A stretch of 64,000 nt of DNA from CFX2 sp014338005 (lineage in GTDB: Bacteria; Chloroflexota; Anaerolineae; Aggregatilineales; Phototrophicaceae): NCBI GenBank assembly GCA_030263555.1, contig SZPE01000012.1, positions 1 through 64,000 of the forward strand, in the 5' to 3' direction. The translations under genes and the position numbers were made by a program. Below, one piece after another: positions 25,901 to 33,258 of the stretch (position 1 is its first letter; every line of letters begins with the position of its first letter). A model generated the notes under the pieces. It was not told where the DNA came from, made no database searches, and saw only the letters and a program-made list of their open reading frames with translations.

Positions 25901-27585
25901 GCGGGCCGGAAGCGGTGGTGATGGCCGCGCCCACGCCGGAAGCTGCCGTGCCGGTCGGCGCGGCTGCGCTTCTGCCGGCCAGCCTGGAAGCCGAAAACGC
26001 GGCGGTGTACGCGCCGGGCGGGTGGGAGCGCCGGGACGACCCGGCAGCCAGCGGCGGCGCGTATCTGGTCAACACCGGCGCGGACAGCAGCGCGCCCCTG
26101 TCGCTGGATTTCGCCGGGGCGGGCGTGGTGGTGACGTTCGCGCGGGATGCGGGTTTCGGCGCGTTCGCCGTCGAGATAGACGGCGCGATTATCGAAGCCG
26201 GGAACGCTGCCGGTCAGCCGTCCAGCTTCGGCCAGATCACGATTACCGGCCTGGAAGATGCGCCCCATACGCTGCGAATTCTGCCGCTGGCGGCGCAGGT
26301 GGGCATTGACTCGTTCACCATCCAGGCCGCGCCCGTTCAGATCGCGGCAGCGCCGCCTGCCGAAATATCGCCAGAAGCGACTGCTGAAGTTTCGCCGGAA
26401 GCGACCGGAGACGTGACGGCTGAAGCCTCGCCGGAGGCTGCACCGGAAGCGACGGGCGAAGTCACGCCCGAAGTCTCGCCGGAGGCGACCGCCGAACTGT
26501 CCGGCACGAGCGGTTGGGTGCTGACCGGCGACGGCTGGTATATCTCCGCCGGGCCGAGTTTTAACGCGCTCGATGTAGAGCAGCCGGTTGACCTGAGCGA
26601 TGGTTTGCCCCGGCAGCTAACCTTCCGGTCGCTGCTGCGCGTGGCCGATCTGGGTGGCTCGGTGGCGGCGGTGCAGGCCAGCGCCGATGGCGAAAACTGG
26701 GCGCTGCTGCATACGGTCGCGCCCACCGAATTGTGGACGGACAGCGTGGTTGATCTGTCGGCCTACGCCGGGCAAACGCTGCGGCTGCGGTTCGTGTGGT
26801 TCTTCACGCCGCCGGATTCAGATCAGCCGCCGGACTTCTGGATAGTGGACGCCATCCAGGTGCGCGAGGCCATACCGCCTACCGAAACGCCGACCGAGAC
26901 ACCTTCGCCCATACTGGAGATCGCCACCGTCACGCCGTCGCCGAGCGAAACGCCGACTCTGCCGCCGCTGCCGACCGAACCCCCCGCGCCGGCAGTGCTG
27001 CCGACCGCCCCCGACACGCCGACGCCGGTTTACACCGAGCCGTACTTCGCCCCGGACGGCAGCGTTTGGATCGGAGAAGGCGGCTGGACACTGGCCGATG
27101 GTATTTTTGTCGCCGGCGAAACCTACGAACAAGCCTCGATTACCCGCCAGGAAAACATCGGCCCGACTGCCGACGGCTGGGAATTGCGTTTCCAATCGCT
27201 GCTCAACGCGCCGGAGTTCGACGGTTCGTTCGCGGCAGTGGAAATCAGCCTCAACGGCGGCGAGTGGCAGCCGGTGATCGCTGTGCCGCCGTCGCCGGAC
27301 TGGACGCCCTTAACCTTCGATCTCAGTCTGTACAAAGGGCTGTCCGTCCGCCTGCGGCTGGCGTGGTATTATGTGCCGCCGGTGGAAGGCCACCCCGCCG
27401 ACTCCTGGTCGGTGACAGGTTTTGAGATTGTGCCGGTCGCGCCCACGCCGGAGCTGACCGTCGAGACGACTCCCGAAGCGACCGCCGCATCCATCACCGA
27501 ATTCACGGCGGAGCCGCTGCCGTTTGATACGGTCGCGCCGGCGGCGGAAACCGCCGAGGCCACGCCGGAGGCCGCCGCGCCGTAA
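22984..27585 (+). CDS. TIR - TM - coiled coil - WD40 - jelly-roll protein
   Basis: Giant modular protein of 1533 residues. TIR domain at about 13-140 with VMISYSRKDKDF and the putative catalytic glutamate in DVCRREIDHA (Glu86, the position of SARM1 Glu642). A single TM helix (about 216-237) is followed by an Ala-rich coiled coil (about 240-430), a WD40 beta-propeller (about 550-930, repeats such as GRVHLWDVQTG and GSVRVWDL), a jelly-roll domain (about 1000-1115), an SPEAT-rich linker and two copies of a lectin/MAM-like domain (from about 1175 and 1352). The TIR should be cytoplasmic and, by the positive-inside rule and the secreted-type linkers, the rest outside. An alternative ATG at 23002 has a better ribosome-binding site. 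TIR domains of this type often cleave NAD; activity here is inferred. Confidence 0.9.
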   Translation: MTEHPAMPDSFNLSDVMISYSRKDKDFVQQLADALKQNGREVWVDFDDIPYSAEWWQEIEAGIEGANAFIFVISPDSINSDVCRREIDHAIKHNKRLIPILRRELTEAADRKAVHPAVASRNWIFFRETDKFDDALRTLLRTLDADLSHIQLHTRLLVRAREWDGKKRRGSLLLRGDDLQEAEKWLAEGIQRDPPPTELQIQFITASRKGANRFRRIIGGAMAAALVIVSILAVVAYNQSLETEKALQQANVALTQVAMEADARGTAQAEAIKEADARATQAVIALNNEATARVAEGIAKEEADNAATAAKDAQENAATATVARGQAQIEAGNARNSAATAQANATRAAENANEAATRAVEAAQNEQTAIAAAATSARRATESAENANAAMTAQFQAEQNEATATAAQGAAEEESRRARALALATASKTALAEGNRPLALQRALLAYSLRPDLAEVQSALYEASFSSGLRYRFSLDDVRVEFLSFSDDGARALGRDGGELLAYSLTSGQPVTPAPGDAARSARLHTADGGLELRNMGLNLILVDTASGDVLRTFTHTEMIGSAEFSPDGRRIISGLRNGRVHLWDVQTGIELHRFTGHIAGIRSAAFNNDGTLAVSVSDDGSVRVWDLRSLSPSNFSSADTPVGFGALLAFSPDGRLALSAIRSAPYQVYVWDVSTRAPLAGFPAVASDSVQYGLFSPDGSRVWYGTFTDAVIKNLDTGEVLPLAVEKPYFLQAAAWSPDGRWLLTTGYDDVILLDASNGAERHRFTRFASPAQRVAFSPDSQTVFFTRGSRLEIWDISTDPPRQINGAEDAIRDEPVVVYQDTQVFTGQRDGVVRLWDVMTGQTIKTLLGHREGIGSLALSPDKKLIAAASYDRTLRVWDVETRQNILTITSADVLLRIGFTPDGRRVYGLDAVNNTLLQWTVPDLSDGIESLIQQTCSEYALPPISEDEQAQFNLDDGEGCEALGLVDQGGGPEAVVMAAPTPEAAVPVGAAALLPASLEAENAAVYAPGGWERRDDPAASGGAYLVNTGADSSAPLSLDFAGAGVVVTFARDAGFGAFAVEIDGAIIEAGNAAGQPSSFGQITITGLEDAPHTLRILPLAAQVGIDSFTIQAAPVQIAAAPPAEISPEATAEVSPEATGDVTAEASPEAAPEATGEVTPEVSPEATAELSGTSGWVLTGDGWYISAGPSFNALDVEQPVDLSDGLPRQLTFRSLLRVADLGGSVAAVQASADGENWALLHTVAPTELWTDSVVDLSAYAGQTLRLRFVWFFTPPDSDQPPDFWIVDAIQVREAIPPTETPTETPSPILEIATVTPSPSETPTLPPLPTEPPAPAVLPTAPDTPTPVYTEPYFAPDGSVWIGEGGWTLADGIFVAGETYEQASITRQENIGPTADGWELRFQSLLNAPEFDGSFAAVEISLNGGEWQPVIAVPPSPDWTPLTFDLSLYKGLSVRLRLAWYYVPPVEGHPADSWSVTGFEIVPVAPTPELTVETTPEATAASITEFTAEPLPFDTVAPAAETAEATPEAAAP

Positions 27586-27594
27586 AGCGCGCGG

Positions 27595-27623
27595 TTGGCG
27601 CGGTCAATCCCGCGCGGTACAAT
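27595..27623 (+). promoter_or_regulatory. Promoter TTGGCG-N17-TACAAT
   Basis: Ideal 17-bp spacing between two good hexamers just after the stop of the TIR-WD40 gene. The -10 is followed by CCGCCG and, 13 bases later, CGGCGG, which would form a stem reaching the ribosome-binding site of the next gene. Confidence 0.6.
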
Positions 27624-27655
27624 CCGCCGCACCGAAGAATACCGGCGGAGGGCCT

Positions 27656-28903
27656 GTGCCGGACGAAACCTTTGAAGTGGAACTGACCGACATGGCGCAC
27701 GGCGGCAGCGCCATCGGGCGGCACGCCGGGCGGGTGGTGTTTGTGCCGTACACCATTCCCGGCGAACGCGCCCTGGTGCGGCTGACCGGCGAAAAAGGCC
27801 GCGCTGCCTTCGCCGAGGGTCTTCAACTGCTCGAAGCATCCGCCGACCGGATATTCCCGCGCTGCCCGCATTTCGGGCCGGGGCGCTGCGGGCGCTGCCA
27901 GTGGCAGCATATCGCCTACCCGGCGCAGCTTTTGCTCAAACAGGATGTGCTGGCCGACCAACTGGCGCGCATCGGCGGTTTTGACGAGGCCGACGTGCGC
28001 CCGGTGAAACCGTCCCCGCTGGAATGGAACTACAACCATCACATGACCTTTGACGTGACCGCGCCGGACGGCACCCCCCGGCTGGCTTTGCCATCCGCCG
28101 AGACCGGACGGCTGGTGACGATTGACGAGTGTTTTATCCTGCACCCGGATTTGCTGGCGCTCAAAGATGCGCTTGACCTGAACGAACTGGCGGGGGTTGA
28201 ACGAATCAAGTTACAGATCGGCACGGGCGGTGCGCCCATGCTCATCCTGACGATGGCGAGTGAGGATGCGCCGGAACTGCTGGCCGACCTGCCCGCCAGT
28301 GTCAACCTGCTGCTGCCGGATAACGAGCCGGTCAACCTGATCGGCGAGTCGCATGTGCGTTACACGGTCGGCGGGCGGAACTTCCGCGTGACGGCGGGCG
28401 CATTTTTCCGCCCTAACGTGTCGCAGCTTGAGGGGCTGGTTTCGGCGGTAATGGACGCGCTCGACCTGGGCGACAGCCCGGCGGTGCTTGACCTGTACAC
28501 AGGCGTCGGCTTGTTCGCCGCTTTCATCGCGCCGCGCGCCCGGCTGGTAACGCTGGTCGAAAGTTACCCGCCCGCCGCCACCGATGCCGACGAAAATCTG
28601 GCCGATTTCGACAATGTGGATATTTTCGAGGGCGCGGTCGAGAATGTGCTGGATGCGCTGGACGACCGCTACGACGCGGCGGTGCTGGACCCGCCCCCCG
28701 ACGGCCTCAGCCGCGCGGCGCTGGACGGCCTGCTCAACCTGGACGTACCGCGTCTGGTGTACGCCAGTGCCGACCCGTCCACGCTGGCGCGCGATGGCAA
28801 ACGCCTGGCGGCGGCGGGCTACCGGCTGCTGTACGTCCAGCCGCTTGACCTGGCTCCGCAGACCTTCATGGTGGATGCCGTCGCCGTGTTCGAGCGAAAG
28901 TGA
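27656..28903 (+). CDS. TrmA/RumA-family RNA methyltransferase homologue lacking the catalytic cysteine
   Basis: Protein of 415 residues starting at GTG with CGGAGG in front; a longer frame would overlap the TIR gene. It has an N-terminal TRAM domain, a four-cysteine iron-sulfur set (Cys70, Cys78, Cys81, Cys159; CPHFGPGRCGRC) and a SAM-binding motif (LDLYTGVGLF). The family makes 5-methyluridine using a cysteine in SCNPxTLARD and a base near the C-terminus. Here the motif reads SADPSTLARD, with Ala372 in place of the cysteine; the DPPRxG motif is DPPPDG, and the base region reads FMVDAV. It is therefore probably unable to methylate uridine by the known route, though RNA and SAM binding may remain. 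Confidence 0.85.
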   Translation: MPDETFEVELTDMAHGGSAIGRHAGRVVFVPYTIPGERALVRLTGEKGRAAFAEGLQLLEASADRIFPRCPHFGPGRCGRCQWQHIAYPAQLLLKQDVLADQLARIGGFDEADVRPVKPSPLEWNYNHHMTFDVTAPDGTPRLALPSAETGRLVTIDECFILHPDLLALKDALDLNELAGVERIKLQIGTGGAPMLILTMASEDAPELLADLPASVNLLLPDNEPVNLIGESHVRYTVGGRNFRVTAGAFFRPNVSQLEGLVSAVMDALDLGDSPAVLDLYTGVGLFAAFIAPRARLVTLVESYPPAATDADENLADFDNVDIFEGAVENVLDALDDRYDAAVLDPPPDGLSRAALDGLLNLDVPRLVYASADPSTLARDGKRLAAAGYRLLYVQPLDLAPQTFMVDAVAVFERK

Positions 28904-28906
28904 AGC

Positions 28907-29560
28907 ATGTCCGATTACAATTCCGCCCCGCCTGAGCCGCTGCCGGCGGCTTCCGCCGTCCAGATGGCGCTGGATATGCCCTGGAAAGCCGTTAATGAAC
29001 TGGAGCGCCGGCTGCTGCTGCCGCTGGCGCGGCTGCGTTTTGCGCTGGCTGGCGTGGCCTGGGGCGCGGGTTGGAAGCTTTACGGCCTGCCCATTATCCA
29101 GAAGCACCGGCGCAGCACGCTGGTCATCGGCGCGCGGCTGGAACTGCGCTCGACCGTTCGCAGCAACCCGCTCGGCCCACAGCATCCGGTCATCCTCAGC
29201 ACCCGCCGCCCCGGCGCGGTTCTGCAAATCGGCGATGACTTCGGTATGACCGGCGGCGGCATCATCGCCGAAGAACGGATCATCATCGGCAGCCGCGTCA
29301 CCGTTGGCGCAAACACGATTATCGCCGATACCGACTTCCACCCGCTTGACCCGGCGCGCCGCCGGGCCGCCCCGCTGGACGGCGCAACCGCGCCCATCAC
29401 CATCGAGGATGATGTATTCATCGGGATGCAGTGTTTAATTCTGAAAGGAGTCTCGCTCGGCGTGGGCTGTGTCATCGGCGCAGGCAGCGTAGTCACGCGG
29501 GACGTGCCGCCCGGCGTGATCGCCGCCGGCAGTCCGGCGCGGGTTATCCGGGCGCTGTAG
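28907..29560 (+). CDS. Hexapeptide-repeat acyltransferase
   Basis: Left-handed beta-helix O-acetyl/acyltransferase of 217 residues. An N-terminal amphipathic segment (about 20-60) precedes hexapeptide repeats (ADxxFHP, IEDDVFIGMQCLILKGVSLGVGCVIGAGSVVTRDVPP). The maltose/galactoside acetyltransferase-like end VIAAGSPARVIRAL and the active-site-type histidine in DTDFHPLD support a catalytic enzyme. It starts 3 bp after the preceding gene, so the two are co-translated. The acceptor is probably a sugar or glycan; not determinable here. Confidence 0.88.
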   Translation: MSDYNSAPPEPLPAASAVQMALDMPWKAVNELERRLLLPLARLRFALAGVAWGAGWKLYGLPIIQKHRRSTLVIGARLELRSTVRSNPLGPQHPVILSTRRPGAVLQIGDDFGMTGGGIIAEERIIIGSRVTVGANTIIADTDFHPLDPARRRAAPLDGATAPITIEDDVFIGMQCLILKGVSLGVGCVIGAGSVVTRDVPPGVIAAGSPARVIRAL

Positions 29561-29571
29561 GCCGCAAAAAA

Positions 29572-29602
29572 CGAAGCAGCCCGCCAGGGGCGAGCCGCTT
29601 CG
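29572..29602 (-). terminator. Rho-independent terminator of the cytidylate-kinase-like gene
   Basis: A long stem (CGAAGC with GCTTCG outside, GCCCGCC with GGCGAGC inside) is followed on the minus strand by TTTTTTGC. It lies between convergent genes and fits the minus-strand gene best; the hairpin may also stop the plus-strand acyltransferase message. Confidence 0.8.
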
Positions 29603-29625
29603 GACAATCTGAGCAGGCCAGCCGC

Positions 29626-30285
29626 TCAGGCAGGTTGAGCGATTTGCAGTGTTTTGGCCGCCTCGACGATGATCTGCGCGGCGGACTCCATATCCCACTT
29701 GTCGGTATTGATGACCAGGTGATAGAGCAGCGGATCGTCCCACTGCACCTTGAAGTTCTGCCGCAGGTAGCGGGCGCTGGCCTGGTCGTGTTCGTCTATA
29801 CGCTGGCGGGCGGTGATTTCGTTCACCCCTTCCGCCTGCTGCACCCACTGGATACGTTTTTCAATCGGCGCTTCGATACGCACGTGCAAAACGCCCGGTT
29901 TATCCTTGAGGATAACCTGCCCGCCGCGCCCGATGATGATGACGCCGCCCTGTTGGTAGGCGCTCAACATGGTGGAGTTCACCAGTTCGACAAACCAGTC
30001 GGCATCCATCTGCGCTTCCAACCCGCCCCACGAGAGTTTGGGAGCCGCGCTTTTGCTGCCAACCAACGGCCCGAAAATTAATTCAACCAGATGGTCACGA
30101 AACCCCTTCACCTTAAATTCCTGTTCGGAAATGTCTACAAAGCCCTGCTCCGGCAGGCCGGCTTCGGCAGCCGCCTGCATGATGAGCTGGCGGTCGAGTA
30201 TCCGGTAGCCCAGGATTTCACTCACCCGAACGGCAATGACATTTCCACCGCTGCCATATTGACGAGACATGGTAATCGCGGACAT
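29626..30285 (-). CDS. Cytidylate-kinase-like protein
   Basis: P-loop protein of 219 residues of the cytidylate-kinase-like family (Cmk_2). The nucleotide-binding loop is SRQYGSGGN (residues 7-15), followed by DRQLI; IIIGRGGQVIL is the second core strand and RIEAPIEKRI the lid region. It is shorter and more divergent than true Cmk and often found as an accessory copy in Chloroflexota and Clostridia. GGGAGGTG precedes the ATG. It is divergent from the TIR gene at 30364, sharing an AT-rich spacer with a symmetrical ATTATAAT that could serve as -10 in both directions. Substrate not certain. Confidence 0.85.
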   Translation of the reverse strand: MSAITMSRQYGSGGNVIAVRVSEILGYRILDRQLIMQAAAEAGLPEQGFVDISEQEFKVKGFRDHLVELIFGPLVGSKSAAPKLSWGGLEAQMDADWFVELVNSTMLSAYQQGGVIIIGRGGQVILKDKPGVLHVRIEAPIEKRIQWVQQAEGVNEITARQRIDEHDQASARYLRQNFKVQWDDPLLYHLVINTDKWDMESAAQIIVEAAKTLQIAQPA

Positions 30286-30363
30286 AACACACCTCCCGAT
30301 ACCAATGAGCGGTTATCTTTATTATAATTCAGATTTGAGGGGCTTTAACCAGGATAGGCGTAT

Positions 30364-31776
30364 ATGTCCCACATTTTCATCAGCTACAGCAAACAGAACC
30401 TCGCCTTCGCGCGCTATCTGCGGGCGCTGCTGGAAGGCGAAGGTTTTGCGGTGTGGATGGACGAAACCCAACTGCCGCCCAGCGCCCGCTGGTGGAAAAG
30501 CATCGAGCAGAATATCGAAAGCTGCGCCGCCTTCGTGGTGGTCATGTCGCCCAACGCTTACGAGTCCGATTGGGTGGAGCGCGAAATCCTGCTGGCGGAA
30601 GGCCGCAAACGCCCGATCTTCCCGGTGCTGCTGGCGGGCGAAGCCTGGTCACGGCTGGCGAACATTCAGTATGAGGACATGCGCGGCGGGCTGCGGGCCG
30701 CGCCGTCGGCGCATTTTTTGAACGCCCTGGGCAGCCGCGTGCCGCGCTCCGGCAGAGGCCGCGTGCTGGATTTCGCCGTCGTCAACGGCGATCTGCTGGA
30801 CATCGAAGCCGATGTGGTGGCGCTGCGTTACAACGCGGTGCATCAGGCTTACAGCGGCCCGGCGCGGGTGGCAGCGGAACGGCTGATTAAGGCCAGCGTC
30901 CCTCCGCCGCAGCTTATGCCGCCACTGGGCGAACACCGGCTGGTGCCGGCGCAGGGCGTCATCGGCGCGCGGCAGGCGCTTTTTGTTGGGCTGCCCCGCT
31001 TAATTCAGATGGGATATACCGGCATCCGGGAATACAGCACCCGCGTTTTGGCCGCCCTGGAGCGCGACGCGCCGGATGCCCAGCACCTCATCATGAACCT
31101 GAACGGGCCGGGCGCTGGCCTTGATGAAATCGAGGCGCTGACTGCCCAGTTCGGCGGTTACGTGGACGCCATCCGCGCCGGGCATCTGCCGCACGCGCTC
31201 AACCGGATTACCCTGGTCGAACGGAATACCGACCGGGCGCTGCATATGCGCGAGGCGTTGCAGAGCCAGTTATCCGGCGTTGATTATGCCGAACGCCTGG
31301 AGGACGGCCTGTACCGGCTTTCTGTCGTCCAGATGCGGCAGTACCGGCAAAACGCCGCCGAAACACGTATCGAAGCCGCCGGCGCTCAATCCGAAACGAA
31401 GCCGTTCGTGTACGTGATTATGCCCGCCGATGAAAGCCTGGATGATTTCTATCATTACGGCATCCAGGGCGCGGTTCACGCGCGTGGGCTGCTGTGCGTG
31501 CGGGTGGACGATAACATCCTGCTGGAAGAAGTGCTGGAACAGGTCAAAAAGCGCATTGATAGCGCTTCGGTCGTGGTGGCCGACCTGACCCACGCCGACC
31601 CGCGCGTGTACCTGCAGCTGGGTTATGCCTGGGGCAAAGGCCGCCCGACGATTTTGCTGGCGCAGGCCGGCGCGCCGCCGGCGCTGGAACTTAGCAAACC
31701 CGCGCCCATCCTGTACAAAAAGATCAAAGATGTAGAAACCGCCCTGGCGCAGGCGCTTGACGCGCTGAAAGCATAA
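30364..31776 (+). CDS. TIR - macro-like - nucleoside deoxyribosyltransferase-like protein
   Basis: Soluble protein of 470 residues with three Rossmann-like modules. TIR domain at 1-120 (HIFISYSKQN, WMDETQLPPSARW, and the putative catalytic Glu74 in DWVEREIL). The middle domain (about 135-310) begins VVNGDLLDIEADVVAL and contains NLNGPGAGLDEIEAL, a pattern like macro / peptidase-M17-N domains that bind ADP-ribose-type ligands. The C-terminal domain (about 346-470) has VYVIMPADESLDDFYHYGI, VADLTHADPRVYLQLGYAWG and an ILLA strand, the nucleoside 2-deoxyribosyltransferase-like fold. All three can act on NAD-like or nucleotide molecules. No TM segment. The macro-like call is tentative; the other two are firm. 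Confidence 0.85.
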   Translation: MSHIFISYSKQNLAFARYLRALLEGEGFAVWMDETQLPPSARWWKSIEQNIESCAAFVVVMSPNAYESDWVEREILLAEGRKRPIFPVLLAGEAWSRLANIQYEDMRGGLRAAPSAHFLNALGSRVPRSGRGRVLDFAVVNGDLLDIEADVVALRYNAVHQAYSGPARVAAERLIKASVPPPQLMPPLGEHRLVPAQGVIGARQALFVGLPRLIQMGYTGIREYSTRVLAALERDAPDAQHLIMNLNGPGAGLDEIEALTAQFGGYVDAIRAGHLPHALNRITLVERNTDRALHMREALQSQLSGVDYAERLEDGLYRLSVVQMRQYRQNAAETRIEAAGAQSETKPFVYVIMPADESLDDFYHYGIQGAVHARGLLCVRVDDNILLEEVLEQVKKRIDSASVVVADLTHADPRVYLQLGYAWGKGRPTILLAQAGAPPALELSKPAPILYKKIKDVETALAQALDALKA

Positions 31777-31784
31777 AAATCGCC

Positions 31785-33248
31785 ATGACCCAACCGGCAT
31801 CCCGCCCGCCCGAAGTGAACATCATCCTTTCCACCCTGGCCCGTCTGCTTTTTCGGCTGTTCGGCTGGCAGCCCCAGGGCAGCGTCCCGCCGCTGGCGCA
31901 GTTCGTCGTGGTGGCCGCGCCGCATACGTCCAACTGGGACGGCCTGATCGTGATTATGATGTCGCTGGTGCTGCGCGTTAAACTGCGCTGGATGGGCAAA
32001 CACACGCTGTTCAGGCCGCCCTTCGGCTTCATCCTGCGCGCTTTGGGCGGCATCCCCATCAATCGCAGCGCCAGTCATAACGCCGTTCAGCAGGCAGTTC
32101 AGAGCTTTCGTGACCACAAAAACTGGGTGCTGGTGGTCGCGCCGGAAGGCACGCGCAGCAAAACCACCCGCTGGAAAACCGGCTTTTACCACATTGCGCT
32201 GGGGGCGGGCGTGCCGCTGGTGCTGGGCTTCGTTGACTATCGGCGCAAATCCGCCGGGCTTGGCCCGGTGATCGAGCCAACCGGCGACATCGAAGCCGAT
32301 ATGGCCGCGATCCGCGCCTTTTATACCGGCATCATCGGGCGGCATCCCGAAAAAATGAGCGACATCAACCTAACCTATAAGGAGGCCCCCATGCGCCTGA
32401 TCGAAAATAACCGCCTGCTGTTCAACCGCCTGGCAGACCTGGCGACAAAACCGCCGCTGTTCGAGCCGAGTCCAGCGCGCTTCTGGAATGATCCGTATAT
32501 CGCACAGCAGATGTTAAAAGCGCATCTTGACCCCACCACCGATGCCGCCAGCCGCCGCCCCGAAACCATCGAACGCTGCGCAGCCTGGATTGCCGAACGC
32601 GCCGGGCTGCTGCCAGGCGCGCGCCTGCTCGACCTGGGCTGCGGGCCGGGGCTGTACGCGCGGCGTTTTGCCGGGCGCGACCTGCGCGTGACGGGGGTGG
32701 ATTTTTCTGAAAATTCGCTGGCGTATGCCCGCCAGCACGACCCGCACTCGACCTACATTCACGCTGACTACCGGACTCTCGACCTGCCGCCGGAATCATT
32801 CGAGGCCGCTGTATTGATCTACGGCGACCTGTGCGTGTTAAACGATGCCGACCGGGATACTGTGCTGCACAACGTGCGCCGCGCGTTGTGTCCCGGCGGA
32901 TATTTTTTCTTCGATGTGATGACGCCGCAGCATTCTGATTATCACCAGCCTTCCGCCAGGTGGTGGGTAGAGACATCCGGCGGCTTCTGGAAGCCGACTC
33001 CGTATCTGGCGCTGCTGCGCCACCACCAGTACCCGGAACACGAAACCGGCCTGGAACAGTATTTGGTGATCGAAGACTCCGGCGATGTAACCGAGTACCG
33101 CATCTGGTCGCATTATTACAGCCCGGAGGCGATCACCGCAGTCCTGGAGCGGCAGGGTTTCGAGGTGGTGGGGCGCTACGGAAACCTGACGGGCGCGCCG
33201 TACCAGCCGGACGGAGAGTGGCTGGGGCTGGCGGCCCGCCGGATGTAA
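31785..33248 (+). CDS. PlsC-type acyltransferase fused to a SAM-dependent methyltransferase
   Basis: One open frame of 487 residues. The N-terminal part (1-200) is a 1-acylglycerol-phosphate-type acyltransferase with HxxxxD in APHTSNWDG (His47, Asp52), GGIPINRSAS and APEGTRS. The C-terminal part (from residue 203) is a class I methyltransferase with the SAM motif LLDLGCGPGLYARRF and the opening LFEPSPARFWNDPYIAQQMLKAHLDP that is typical of free-standing enzymes. At the junction, AAGGAGG at 32379-32385 precedes an in-frame ATG at 32391, as if the second gene kept its own translation start. Either a natural fusion or loss of a stop by an indel; both a 487- and a 286-residue product may be made. 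Confidence 0.82.
   Translation: MTQPASRPPEVNIILSTLARLLFRLFGWQPQGSVPPLAQFVVVAAPHTSNWDGLIVIMMSLVLRVKLRWMGKHTLFRPPFGFILRALGGIPINRSASHNAVQQAVQSFRDHKNWVLVVAPEGTRSKTTRWKTGFYHIALGAGVPLVLGFVDYRRKSAGLGPVIEPTGDIEADMAAIRAFYTGIIGRHPEKMSDINLTYKEAPMRLIENNRLLFNRLADLATKPPLFEPSPARFWNDPYIAQQMLKAHLDPTTDAASRRPETIERCAAWIAERAGLLPGARLLDLGCGPGLYARRFAGRDLRVTGVDFSENSLAYARQHDPHSTYIHADYRTLDLPPESFEAAVLIYGDLCVLNDADRDTVLHNVRRALCPGGYFFFDVMTPQHSDYHQPSARWWVETSGGFWKPTPYLALLRHHQYPEHETGLEQYLVIEDSGDVTEYRIWSHYYSPEAITAVLERQGFEVVGRYGNLTGAPYQPDGEWLGLAARRM
32379..32393 (+). promoter_or_regulatory. Internal ribosome-binding site and ATG of the methyltransferase part
   Basis: AAGGAGG (32379-32385) followed after 5 bases by ATG (32391-32393) inside the fused frame. 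It is the strongest Shine-Dalgarno sequence noted in this region, and its presence in mid-gene suggests separate translation of the 286-residue methyltransferase (32391-33248). Confidence 0.6.
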
Positions 33249-33258
33249 AGGCCGTTAT

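Noticed and set aside
30364..31776. Thoeris system
   Set aside because: A ThsA-type protein (SIR2 or TM effector with SLOG domain) was not found next to this or the other TIR genes.
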